Source: Fremontodendron californicum
Taxonomy: Eukaryota > Streptophyta > Magnoliopsida > Malvales > Malvaceae
Direction: 5' to 3'
Assembly: GCA_030761205.1 (NCBI GenBank)
Contig: JAULJL010000004.1
Location: 19,813,172-19,877,171 of the forward strand
Length of the DNA: 64,000 nucleotides
Each line of letters starts with the position of its first letter. Position 1 is the stretch's first letter. The notes beneath the pieces were generated by a model. It saw only the letters and a program-made list of their open reading frames with translations, was not told the origin of the DNA and did not search any database. Positions 1 through 10,184 of the stretch are shown here, one piece after another. The translations under genes were made by a program, and so were the position numbers.

Positions 1-1267
1 CGAGTTTCACTGAAGCAATAAGGCTGAAATTTGTAGCCGTGCAAAGCTAAGAGGCATATCTATCTTTTTCATGTTTTACACTTCTTGAAACGGAGTCGTT
101 TTCTCTACCGAAATCAACCATCAAGTTGGCTGATGTGCAATGACATCTGTTCTGCACCGTTTTGGTATTTTGACCATATCTTCCGATCCACGTGAGCAAA
201 TGATCTGATTCCAACGGCTATGGATCCGTAACTGATAGGGGTATATTTTTCTAGAAGACCATTTGATCAGATCGAGCCTCCAACATTGACAAAATCGACC
301 ATCAAGCTGGCTGATCAGAATTGTCATACAATATGACGAAAATTGTTAGAAAAATGCACCCACCTATTATACCTACCTTTGAAATTTGTAAAGCTTGTCT
401 CTTGTCATTTAGCCCTCCAAAATGTGTATAAATAGAGGGCCTTGGATGAGTATTGGAAGACATTATACATTGGTAGGATATTAGCCTTTGTAGTAAAATT
501 CTCTAAGTTTTCTTCTTCTTTCCTTTCTCTAGTTTTCTTTTTTATTTACTTATGCTTCTTACATTTCTTTTCATTTTATTCATATCTAGTATGTGTTGCT
601 AATCATATTGTTGAGGTGATGAGGTGAAGCTCTTGGTAAATGCTAAGGTTAGTCTCTTAAACATGAGCTAAAATGAATCATCATTTATAAACACTAGTAT
701 AGATAATATTTTCTTTTGGTTTAAAATCATACTTGCAAAGTAGAGATCTTGATTCATTATTGACAATGAAAATGGCACAGTAAATGCTTGGTTTCATAAC
801 CTTGATTTGTTGTAGACATATACCTTGGCATAAGGAATGCTTGGACTCTTTTTATGAGTTTTGAGGACACCAAATGAACATAATATCATATGCTATGGAC
901 GTTGGACTGAATTGCTAAACCTTCCGATTGGAACCTCCCTTATGTGTGGATTTCAATTGTGTAATAAAACAAGATTAATCTTAGCATAACACCAAGAGTG
1001 GATTCTCTAACCTCAACATCCTTTCTTATTGTTTTTATATCTTGTTTAATTGTTTTTATGTTATTTTGTTTATTTTGTTCTCTAATATCTTGTTTATCTT
1101 ATTTTGTTGTTGATTCCCTAATATCTTGTTTACTTTCTTTGTCTTATATATTTATAAACTTATACTTATTAATACGCTTCCCTGTGGTTCGACCTCGGAC
1201 ACCCGAGAATTTATTACTTGAACATAACCTGCACTTGGGTTTACAACTCTTAATTGAGTTTCCATCA
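1..1267 (+). repeat. E1 5' LTR (truncated by window start)
   Basis: This matches 7308-8543 plus 18082-18112 base for base wherever I compared it. It ends in ...CCATCA, six bases before the primer binding site. The short ORFs in it (for example 121-327 and 442-627) recur only because the LTR recurs, and I do not regard them as genes. Confidence 0.92.
427..434 (+). promoter_or_regulatory. TATA box of E1 5' LTR
   Basis: TATAAATA follows a CCTCCAAAATGTG context and is conserved at the same place in all four LTR copies (also 7734-7741, 9191-9198 and 17241-17248). It is the likely core promoter of the genomic RNA, giving an R region start about 30 bp downstream (inferred). Confidence 0.7.
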
Positions 1268-1273
1268 AGTTTT

Positions 1274-1291
1274 TGGCGCCGTTGCCGGGGA
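1274..1291 (+). other. Primer binding site of E1 (tRNA-Asp)
   Basis: TGGCGCCGTTGCCGGGGA is the exact complement of the 3' end of plant tRNA-Asp including CCA. It is separated from the LTR end by six bases. tRNA-Asp priming is usual in Athila elements. Confidence 0.9.
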
Positions 1292-1314
1292 AGCAATACT
1301 AAGTATATAAGTTT

Positions 1315-1442
1315 ATAAGTATATTTATTTTTATTGGCTGGTTATACCGCCTAATTTATAAGTATATTTATTTTTATTGGCTGGTTATACCGCCTAATTT
1401 GTATATATTTATTTTTATTGGCTGGTTATACCGCCTAATTTT
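1315..1442 (+). repeat. 41-43 bp tandem repeat between PBS and gag of E1
   Basis: There are three units containing the core TTGGCTGGTTATACCGCC, with core starts at 1334, 1377 and 1418. E2 has a single unit at the equivalent place (about 10090-10113) followed by AT-rich sequence. It is a leader length polymorphism between the siblings. Confidence 0.8.
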
Positions 1443-1460
1443 GTTTATTAACTTTGTTTT

Positions 1461-4337
1461 ATGCTTGTTTGGCGACGTGATTTTAGATCTCGTCGTTTAG
1501 TTAGATTTTATTGTGAAACTTTTTCAGGTAATCTTTCTAATACAACTCCTACCATGGCTGACAATGAAAGTGTTCATGCTGAAGATGAGAACAGACAAGT
1601 ACGCACCATGCGTGACTACTTGCAACCAACTCGAAGCTCATCACCCTCTTGTTTTATTTTTCCTCTCAATGCAAACAACTTTCGTTTTAAACCAGGTATG
1701 ATAGCTTTGCTTCCAAATTTCCATGGGTTAGAATCGGAAAGTGCTTACTCGTTTCTAAAAGACTTCGAAGATGTATGTGTCACCTTTAATGACCAACAAT
1801 GTACAAATGAAATTGTCAAGCTAAAATTATTTCCTTTTTCTTTAAAAGATAAAGCAAAAATTTGGCTTCATAATTTAAAACCAAGGTCAATTGGCACATG
1901 GCAAGAATTACAAACTGAGTTTCTAAAGAAATTTTTCCCAGCACATAAAACTACTGCTTTGAAAAGACAGATTCAAAATTTCAATCAAAATCAAAATGAA
2001 GCATTTTTTCAGTGCTGGGAGCGTTTTAAAGATTTGTTAAGTTCTTGTCCACATCATGGTTTTGAAAAATGGCGTCTTATTAGTTTCTTTTATGAAAGTT
2101 TAACTCCCGAAACTAAACAATTTGTTGAAACAATGTGTAACGGTGAGTTTCTAGAAAAAGAACCTGAAGAAGCCTTTGACTACCTAGACCATTTGGCAGA
2201 TAACTCTCAAGCCTGGCACACAGATAATTCCTCTGAAAGTTCCAATAGATCTAATCTTTTTTCTAACAGAGGAAAATATCATTTTAGTCAAGAAGATGAG
2301 ATAAAAGCTAAAGTAGCTAATTTGGCTAGAAAGATTGAAGCCATGGAACTTAGAGAAGTAAAAGAAGTCAAAACGGTTAAAAATGAAGAAAGTTGTGGAA
2401 TTTGTGAAATCATGGGACACCCCACTTCTGAATGTCCAAACATTCCCATTCTTAAAGAAGCGTTGCATGATCAAGTAAATTCCATAAACACATTTAAAAA
2501 GCCTTTTCCTTCTCCTTACTCTGAAACGTATAACCCTGAATGGAGAAATCATCCCAACTTCAGTTGGCGGAATAATAATCATGTTCAGGTACCACAATCT
2601 CAAAACCCGGGCAACACTTTTTCCTATCAACCTTCACGTGTACAAACCTTGGAAGAGACATTGCAAGCATTCATGCAAACACAAGCAAATGTGAATAGCC
2701 GGACTTCACAGGACATCAATGAGATCAAAAACACCTTGTCCACATTGACAGCTTCATTACGCACTCAAGAAAAAGGTAAGTTTCCTGCTCAACCTCAGCC
2801 TAACCCTTCTACTCAATGTCTTGTTTCTTGCTCCAATGAAACTCAACAGGAAAATGCCAGTTCTATCACAACTCTTCGAAGTGGAAAGGCAATTGACAAA
2901 AACATTCCATCAAAAGACCAAGATCCTCTTTCCCCTCCGAAAAGTAATGGTAAGGATGATGGTAAGTCTGAACTTCTTGAAAATTTGGACAAAGAAAAAG
3001 GTATGCATCCTGCTCCTTTTCCTCAAAGGTTGCAAACAATAAAGAATTTGAATCAAAATGCAGAAATTTATGAACTTTTCAAACAAGTTAAGATTAACAT
3101 TCCTTTATTGGATGCAATCAAACAAGTTCCATCTTATGCTAAATTTTTGAAGGACATGTGCACAGTTAAAAGGAAACATAATGTACAAAAGAAAGCATTT
3201 CTGACGGAAAGTGTGAGCTCAATCATTCAGCACCTTACTCCACCAAAATTCAAAGATCCTGGATGTCCAACAATCTCATGCATCATTGGAAACACTAGAA
3301 TAGAACGTGCATTGCTTGATCTTGGTGCTAGTGTTAATCTTTTGCCTTTTTCTGTTTATCAACAGTTAGGTTTAGGTGAACTCAAGGAAACACCTGTTAC
3401 ACTTCAACTAGCTGATCGTTCTGTAAAAATTCCTCGAGGGATAGTTGAAGATGTTTTGGTTCAAATTGATAATTTTTACTTCCCTGTTGATTTTATTGTT
3501 TTGGACACACATCCTGTTTCAAATCCAAATGTTCAAATTCCTGTTATATTAGGCCGTCCATTTCTTGCAACTTCTAATGCTCTGATAAATTGCAGGAATG
3601 GTATGTTGAACATTTCTTTTGGAAATATGACTTTAGAATTAAATGTGTTCAACACTTGCAAGCAACCTGGTGATGATTCAGAAGTACATGAAGTGGATTT
3701 CATTGAAGAACTTGTTCATGAACATCTCACCACTACCACATTCCATGATCCTTTAGAAGCTTATTTAATTGAATGTGAGTTTGATAATGCTTCAGAAATT
3801 TCACACACTGATTCTTTGTTAAATTCTTTTCAGGTTAAGCATTGTTGGAAACAAAAGTTTGAGGAACTTCCATCACTCACAAATGTCACTGTACCATTAA
3901 CTATTGAACCACCCAAGCTGGATTTAAAACCATTGCCATCCGAGCTAAAATATTCCTTTTTGGGTGAGAATGAAACTTTTCCAATCATAAATGAACTTGA
4001 GGAACTCAGAAAAGATGCATATGAGAATTCTAAAATTCATAAAGAAAGAACTAAAGCCTTTCATGACAAGTTAATTTCAAGAAAAACATTTAATGTTGGG
4101 CAAAAAGTTCTACTTTATAATTCTAGACTTCACATATTTCCTGGTAAGTTGAGATCAAGATGGACTGGCCCATTTGTGGTTAAGCATGTGTATCATTATG
4201 GAGCAGTTGACATTGAGAATCCTCAAAATGGTAACGTATTCAAGGTAAATGGACAAAGACTCAAACTCTTTTTGGAAAATCATGTTACTCAAGAAGAGGT
4301 TGTTTTTCTTTCTGATCCTTGTTTTGAAAATAACTAG
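1461..4337 (+). CDS. Gag-protease polyprotein fused in frame to the integrase C-terminal region (E1)
   Basis: 958 codons, intact. Residues about 84-250 are a retrotransposon gag/capsid domain. A CCHC knuckle (C-X2-C-X4-H-X4-C) lies at about 312-325. The aspartic protease, with active-site motif DLGAS, is near residue 620, with the ILGRPFL flap-side motif downstream. After a linker ending at about residue 842 the protein jumps directly to an integrase C-terminal region (KAFHDK...GQKVLLYNSRL...RWTGPF...). Full-length Athila Pol would place reverse transcriptase, RNase H and the integrase zinc finger and DDE core there, and all are missing. The frame is kept across the junction. The first ATG is used here. 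The ATG at 1554 (ACCATGGC context, residue 32) is a good alternative start. Expected role: particle formation and polyprotein cleavage; enzymes for copying must come from elsewhere. Confidence 0.9.
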   Translation: MLVWRRDFRSRRLVRFYCETFSGNLSNTTPTMADNESVHAEDENRQVRTMRDYLQPTRSSSPSCFIFPLNANNFRFKPGMIALLPNFHGLESESAYSFLKDFEDVCVTFNDQQCTNEIVKLKLFPFSLKDKAKIWLHNLKPRSIGTWQELQTEFLKKFFPAHKTTALKRQIQNFNQNQNEAFFQCWERFKDLLSSCPHHGFEKWRLISFFYESLTPETKQFVETMCNGEFLEKEPEEAFDYLDHLADNSQAWHTDNSSESSNRSNLFSNRGKYHFSQEDEIKAKVANLARKIEAMELREVKEVKTVKNEESCGICEIMGHPTSECPNIPILKEALHDQVNSINTFKKPFPSPYSETYNPEWRNHPNFSWRNNNHVQVPQSQNPGNTFSYQPSRVQTLEETLQAFMQTQANVNSRTSQDINEIKNTLSTLTASLRTQEKGKFPAQPQPNPSTQCLVSCSNETQQENASSITTLRSGKAIDKNIPSKDQDPLSPPKSNGKDDGKSELLENLDKEKGMHPAPFPQRLQTIKNLNQNAEIYELFKQVKINIPLLDAIKQVPSYAKFLKDMCTVKRKHNVQKKAFLTESVSSIIQHLTPPKFKDPGCPTISCIIGNTRIERALLDLGASVNLLPFSVYQQLGLGELKETPVTLQLADRSVKIPRGIVEDVLVQIDNFYFPVDFIVLDTHPVSNPNVQIPVILGRPFLATSNALINCRNGMLNISFGNMTLELNVFNTCKQPGDDSEVHEVDFIEELVHEHLTTTTFHDPLEAYLIECEFDNASEISHTDSLLNSFQVKHCWKQKFEELPSLTNVTVPLTIEPPKLDLKPLPSELKYSFLGENETFPIINELEELRKDAYENSKIHKERTKAFHDKLISRKTFNVGQKVLLYNSRLHIFPGKLRSRWTGPFVVKHVYHYGAVDIENPQNGNVFKVNGQRLKLFLENHVTQEEVVFLSDPCFENN

Positions 4338-4478
4338 ATGTAAATATAATTTTTTTTTAACCCCGGTTAAATGGCGGATAACGGTACTCCGTGATTATTT
4401 AAGTCGGTTCCATCAGCTACCCACAAAACTGATATTGTATATAAATTTCTCTTTCATTTTATTTTATTTCATTTTTTT

Positions 4479-4483
4479 TCAGG
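4479..4483 (+). promoter_or_regulatory. Candidate 3' splice acceptor just before ORF2 (E1)
   Basis: A long pyrimidine tract ends in TTTTCAGG, with the AG at 4481-4482, one base before the ORF2 ATG. The same arrangement is kept in E2 (AG at 13244-13245). Splicing is not shown by the sequence alone. Confidence 0.45.
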
Positions 4484-5020
4484 ATGGATGATATTCTCAA
4501 AAGATTGCAGAAACGATTTCCTCCTTTTCCTCGGAATATTTTACTGAAGCTTTACCAAGTTCGATTAGAAAGATTAAGAATGCTTATGAACAAAAGGATT
4601 CCTGAAGACATACGTTGGATAATTGAAGCCAAGGTACGTGAAGATGAATATCTTCCTGTTTTGCATTTACCAGGTACAGGTAGAAGAACTTATGCAAAGA
4701 AGCGACGAGCAAAGCGCATGAGTTCAAATTGCCACAAATGTGCACGATGGACGTGTAACGGTAAATGTCGTTCTATTGGGATTCCGTCCTCTAATCGAGA
4801 TGATAAAATTGAATTCATTAAGGATGGACTGAGTAAGGAGAATTTGGGTAATATCCAACTTTCTCTTGAGACGCATCCTAGTGGAGACGTACAAAGAGAA
4901 ATTCTTGATTTATGGTCGCAATTCCAAAAGGAATGGCAACATCTTGGGAATCTGATGTTAAAAGACCCTGTTTGCCAGCTTGTAAGAAAACTGGATGGGA
5001 AGCATATCCTCGACTCATAG
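4484..5020 (+). CDS. ORF2, basic cysteine-cluster protein of unknown function (E1)
   Basis: 178 aa, intact. I do not recognise the family. The N-terminal 60 residues are rich in Arg/Leu and likely helical. A basic stretch, KKRRAKR, lies at residues 72-78 and could be a nuclear signal. A C-X2-C-X4-C-X3-C cluster (Cys83, 86, 91, 95) looks like a small zinc-binding site. The C-terminal half is acidic/amphipathic with no visible membrane segment, so it does not look like an envelope protein. It follows the gag ORF after about 146 bp, directly behind an acceptor-like CAG. The copy in E2 differs at about five residues and is also intact, which suggests the ORF is maintained. It may be a non-structural accessory protein of this family or an anciently captured gene. 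Confidence 0.75.
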   Translation: MDDILKRLQKRFPPFPRNILLKLYQVRLERLRMLMNKRIPEDIRWIIEAKVREDEYLPVLHLPGTGRRTYAKKRRAKRMSSNCHKCARWTCNGKCRSIGIPSSNRDDKIEFIKDGLSKENLGNIQLSLETHPSGDVQREILDLWSQFQKEWQHLGNLMLKDPVCQLVRKLDGKHILDS

Positions 5021-5389
5021 AAGGCGTTTAAGCCGTTTCTGGACGTAAAACCAGAGGAAGATGTGAGCCACAATCACAACTACAATAAATGACTTCTCAG
5101 CTTTTGGTTTGATTTGCAATAATTTCATTTCGGTTTAATTTACGTGTTGTTCGATTTGTGTAATTATTCTCGTATTTTTTGCATTGGTCTTTTACGGTTG
5201 ATTTTTCTTCTCTTTTTGATTTTCTTCCTGAAATCACGCAAAAATCTTTTGTTAGGTTAACATTTTCTTCTGACAGGTTAAATACACTTTCGGCGACATT
5301 ATCTAACATTTTGTTTGTTGTGTCTCAGTTATAATAAGTGGTTAGCAACCTCTGCAGGTAATATCTCCTAAATTCTACCTTTAAAATTT

Positions 5390-5407
5390 GACATTGGGGA
5401 CAATGTC
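5390..5407 (+). other. Short hairpin in the 3' region, GACATTG-GGGA-CAATGTC
   Basis: A perfect 7-bp stem with a GGGA loop, repeated identically in E2 at 14895-14912. A similar sequence is common in Athila 3' regions as far as I recall. Its function is unknown. Confidence 0.6.
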
Positions 5408-7072
5408 ATATTTTAGTAGGGGGTAAGGGACATATTTTGCTAATTTAAAAAAAAAAAAATTGTTGTGTTTTAAGACATTTAGAAGTATTCATTCTGAACA
5501 AGGTCTGAGTAAGGGAGACTTGAGACATACCTTGTCAGTTTGATTTAATCTTTTCTTCTTCAAAAAAAAAAAAAAAAAAAGCATGTTTAGACTTAGTGTG
5601 TTTTTTTTAGTTACTTTCAATACTATAATGAGATATGAATTGCATAAGTCTAAAACAGATTTATTAGTGAGAAGATTTTCATGAGAATTGAGCTTGATGT
5701 CAACCTTTTTATGAGCCAATGTTAATATGATATGTTGATTGAGAAAGAAGCATGTTTAGACTTAATCTGACTTGTATAATCATCTTTGTGAGTTTTTGAG
5801 CCTATAATGATTGATGCATTATACAAATCAATCTAATTTCTTTCTTGAGTGCTCTTATGATTACATGATTCTCTAGAACTTGCTTTAAACCGTTTGAGAC
5901 TATATTGATACATGTGACAACATGAATATGATAGAGGCATTAGGATTATAACTAGAGCCAAACAGCCATCCATTATTAATGTTCTAAGAGAACATCCCCA
6001 CTAGTGAGCCAATTTGAGCCTACATTAAATATGCTGTTTTATTGGTAACCACAACTTACACCTAGCCTAAATATACTTATATCCTTACCCTTGTTCTAAA
6101 GATGGATTATATATTTTGAGACATATTGCAAAAAAACAAGGGATATTTTTAGTTGAAAATTTGGGTTAGAAACAAAAGATAAGTGTGGGGGAAGAAAAGA
6201 AAAGAAAAAGTCAAGAGAAAAAGAAAGGGATCATTGTTAAATACATTCCCATATTCAAAAAAAAAAAAAAAAAAAAAAATCTTCTCTTGAACTTCTAGTT
6301 AAAGTAAAGAAAAAGATGTTACAAAGTTGGTTAGAATGAAGCAAAGGCTCAACATGAATATTTAGCCTATGTGACTATGTACTTGTAAAGAGTTTTTAGA
6401 AGTTTCTTTGTATGATCTTATTATGTCTCTAAAATCTATGAACTCTTTGGAACCTTTGTGATATCTTTATCCTTTTGTTCTTTAACCACATTATAACCCT
6501 TTGGCCCCATTACAACCTTGAATAAAGACCTCTTGATTTATGAAGTTGTATGATCTAAATAGTGGAGAATAGGTGGACAAGCAAGCATATGGTAGAAGTG
6601 TTTTCATGAGATTGATTGAGTGTAAACACTTTACCACTACTTTAAAGAGTGAAAATCATGAGAGTATAGTGAGAAGTTGAGATTAAGTTGAATATGCACT
6701 ATTTTGATTGAAATATGTTATGTTAATATTGGCTTAACTCATTTATTTACATTCAAGCATAAATTTTTGTGAAATTCTTTGACCTATTGATTAGTTTATA
6801 AGACTTGTTCAAAGATTGTCTCTAATTTATATTGAAAGGATTAGGAGTAAATATTTTTAGTGTATGTAGTTTACTTATATTTTAGTTTTTCAATGTTTGT
6901 GGGTATCGTTCTAGTAAACCCTCACGAGACTAAACTCGTCCACTAGGGACACCTAGGGGTTTAAAGGCTTGTGTCACATGCTAAGTGCCACCGTGATTTC
7001 CTACGAAAATGGATTAGATTAGATTTTCTTATTTTATTTTTATTGAGTCGTTGCTAGGGACTAGCAACAATC

Positions 7073-7086
7073 TAAGTGTGGGGGTG
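7073..7086 (+). other. Polypurine tract of E1
   Basis: AAGTGTGGGGGTG directly precedes the LTR start TGATAACTCG. This is the expected plus-strand priming site. The same sequence precedes the E2 3' LTR (16580-16593). Confidence 0.8.
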
Positions 7087-8543
7087 TGATAACTCGTATA
7101 ATTATATAGTTTTTAGTTATGTTTTATTATTGTTTTGTGTTAAATACGAGTTATTATTGTTTAGTCTAATTGTGTTTATGATCTTTTATATTTTTATGTA
7201 ATTTGGTGTTTTTCACAAGTTTATTTGAGTGATTTCAGATTACTAGAATTAAGGGCAAATCCAGTTCAGTTCCAGTTCCGACACCGTTTACCATATCAGC
7301 TATATCTCGAGTTTCACTGAAGCAATAAGGCTGAAATTTGTAGCCGTGCAAAGCTAAGAGGCATATCTATCTTTTTCATGTTTTACACTTCTTGAAACGG
7401 AGTCGTTTTCTCTACCGAAATCAACCATCAAGTTGGCTGATGTGCAATGACATCTGTTCTGCACCGTTTTGGTATTTTGACCATATCTTCCGATCCACGT
7501 GAGCAAATGATCTGATTCCAACGGCTATGGATCCGTAACTGATAGGGGTATATTTTTCTAGAAGACCATTTGATCAGATCGAGCCTCCAACATTGACAAA
7601 ATCGACCATCAAGCTGGCTGATCAGAATTGTCATACAATATGACGAAAATTGTTAGAAAAATGCACCCACCTATTATACCTACCTTTGAAATTTGTAAAG
7701 CTTGTCTCTTGTCATTTAGCCCTCCAAAATGTGTATAAATAGAGGGCCTTGGATGAGTATTGGAAGACATTATACATTGGTAGGATATTAGCCTTTGTAG
7801 TAAAATTCTCTAAGTTTTCTTCTTCTTTCCTTTCTCTAGTTTTCTTTTTTATTTACTTATGCTTCTTACATTTCTTTTCATTTTATTCATATCTAGTATG
7901 TGTTGCTAATCATATTGTTGAGGTGATGAGGTGAAGCTCTTGGTAAATGCTAAGGTTAGTCTCTTAAACATGAGCTAAAATGAATCATCATTTATAAACA
8001 CTAGTATAGATAATATTTTCTTTTGGTTTAAAATCATACTTGCAAAGTAGAGATCTTGATTCATTATTGACAATGAAAATGGCACAGTAAATGCTTGGTT
8101 TCATAACCTTGATTTGTTGTAGACATATACCTTGGCATAAGGAATGCTTGGACTCTTTTTATGAGTTTTGAGGACACCAAATGAACATAATATCATATGC
8201 TATGGACGTTGGACTGAATTGCTAAACCTTCCGATTGGAACCTCCCTTATGTGTGGATTTCAATTGTGTAATAAAACAAGATTAATCTTAGCATAACACC
8301 AAGAGTGGATTCTCTAACCTCAACATCCTTTCTTATTGTTTTTATATCTTGTTTAATTGTTTTTATGTTATTTTGTTTATTTTGTTCTCTAATATCTTGT
8401 TTATCTTATTTTGTTGTTGATTCCCTAATATCTTGTTTACTTTCTTTGTCTTATATATTTATAAACTTATACTTATTAATACGCTTCCCTGTGGTTCGAC
8501 CTCGGACACCCGAGAATTTATTACTTGAACATAACCTGCACTT
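7087..8543 (+). repeat. E1 3' LTR, first part
   Basis: It starts TGATAACTCG and runs to ...AACCTGCACTT, where E2 begins. The remainder of this LTR is at 18082-18112 (18077-18081 is the duplicated CACTT). It was not truncated by deletion but split by an insertion. Confidence 0.92.
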
Positions 8544-10026
8544 TGATAACTCGTATAATTATATAGTTTTTAGTTATGTTTTATTATTGTTTTGTGTCAA
8601 ATACGAGTTATTATTGTTTAGTCTAATTGTGTTTATGATCTTTTATATTTTTATGTAATTTGGTGTTTTTCACAAGTTTATTTGAGTGATTTCAGATTAC
8701 TAGAATTAAGGGCAAATCCAGTTCAGTTCCAGTTCCGACACCTTTTGCCATATCAGCTATATCTCGAGTTTCACTGAAGCAATAAGGCTGAACTTTGTAT
8801 CCCTGCAAAGCTAAGAGGCATATCTATCTTTTTCATGTTTTACACTTCTTGAAACGGAGTCGTTTTCCCTAGCGAAATCGACCATCAAGTTGGCTGATGT
8901 GCAATGACGTCTGTTCTGCACCGTTTTGGTATTTTGACCATATCTCCCGATCCACGTGCGCAAATGATCTGATTCCAACGGCTATGGATCCGTAACTGAT
9001 AGGGGTATATTTTTCTAGAAGACCATTTGATCAGATCGAGCCTCCAACATTGACAAAATCGACCATCAAGCTGGCTGATCAGAATTGTCATACAATATGA
9101 CGAAAATTGTTAGAAAAATGCACCCACCTATTATACCTACCTTTGAAATTTGTAAAGCTTGTCTCTTGTCATTTAGCCCTCCAAAATGTGTATAAATAGA
9201 GGGCCTTGGATGAGTATTGGGATTTGATACATTGGTAGGATAGCCATTGTAATAAAATTCTCTAAGTTTTTTTTTTCTTTCCTTTCTCTAGTTTTCTTTT
9301 TCTTCTTACATTTCTTTTCATTTTATTCATATCTAGTATGTGTTGCTAATCATATTGTTGAGGTGATGAGGTGAAGCTCTTGGTAAATGCTAAGGTTAGT
9401 CTCTTAAACATGAGCTAAAATGAATCATCATTTATAAACACTAGTATAGATAATATTTTCTTTTGGTTTAAAATCATACTTGCAAAGTAGAGATCTTGAT
9501 TCATTATTGACAATGAAAATGGCACAGTAAATGCTTGGTTTCATAACCTTGATTTGTTGTAGACATATACCTTGGCATAAGGAATGCTTGGACTCTTTTT
9601 GTGAGTTTTGAGGACACCAAATGAACATAATATCATGTGCTATGGACGTTGGACAATTTGGACTGAATTGCTAAACCTTCCGGTTGGAACCTCCCTTATG
9701 TGTGGATTTCAATTGTGTAATAAAACAAGATTAATCTTAGCATAACACCAAGAGTGGATTCTCTAACCTCAACATCTTTTCTTATTGTTTTTTTTTATAT
9801 CTTGTTTAATTGCTTTTATGTTATTTTGTTTATTTTGTTCTCTAATATCTTGTTTACTTTCTTTGTTATTGATTCCCTAATATCTTGTTTATTTTCTTTT
9901 TCTTATATATTTATAAACTTATACTTACTAATACGCTTCCCTGTGGTTCGACCTCGGACACCCGAGAATTTATTACTTGAACATAACCTGCACTTGGGTT
10001 TACAACTCTTAATTGAGTTTCCATCA
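8544..10026 (+). repeat. E2 5' LTR
   Basis: Termini are TGATAACTCG and TTTCCATCA, with the TATA box at 9191-9198. It differs from the E1 LTR by several small changes, including a shortened segment after the TATA region around 9220-9300. Confidence 0.95.
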
Positions 10027-10032
10027 AGTTTT

Positions 10033-10050
10033 TGGCGCCGTTGCCGGGGA
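10033..10050 (+). other. Primer binding site of E2 (tRNA-Asp)
   Basis: The same 18 bases as in E1, complementary to the 3' end of tRNA-Asp, six bases from the LTR end. Confidence 0.9.
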
Positions 10051-10184
10051 AGCAATACTAAGTATATAAGTTTATAAGTATATTTATTTTTATTGGCTGG
10101 TTATACCGCCTAATTTTGTATATATATTTATATTTATATTGTAAAGTTTATATTTATATATTATCTATTTATTAATTTTGTTTT

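Larger units (their letters stand above)
5021..7086 (+). other. Long non-coding 3' region of E1
   Basis: No credible gene in 2 kb. It holds a short hairpin (5390-5407), a GGGGGTAAGGG purine block, three poly-A runs (about 5561-5580, 6257-6280 and shorter ones), an internal copy of the polypurine tract core (6180-6191), and the true polypurine tract at 7073-7086. Such long 3' untranslated regions are normal in Athila elements. Confidence 0.8.

Noticed and set aside
121..627. Short ORFs (about 61-68 codons) recurring identically in several places
   Set aside because: They recur because the LTR recurs. They have no domain, no start context of note, and lie across the promoter.
2184..2630. 148-codon antisense ORF over gag, repeated in E2
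   Set aside because: It is the shadow of the conserved gag frame. Its composition follows the opposite strand and it shows no motif.
7087..8543. Apparent truncated or solo LTR next to a full LTR
   Set aside because: Explained by insertion of E2 with target duplication CACTT. The missing tail is at 18082-18112.
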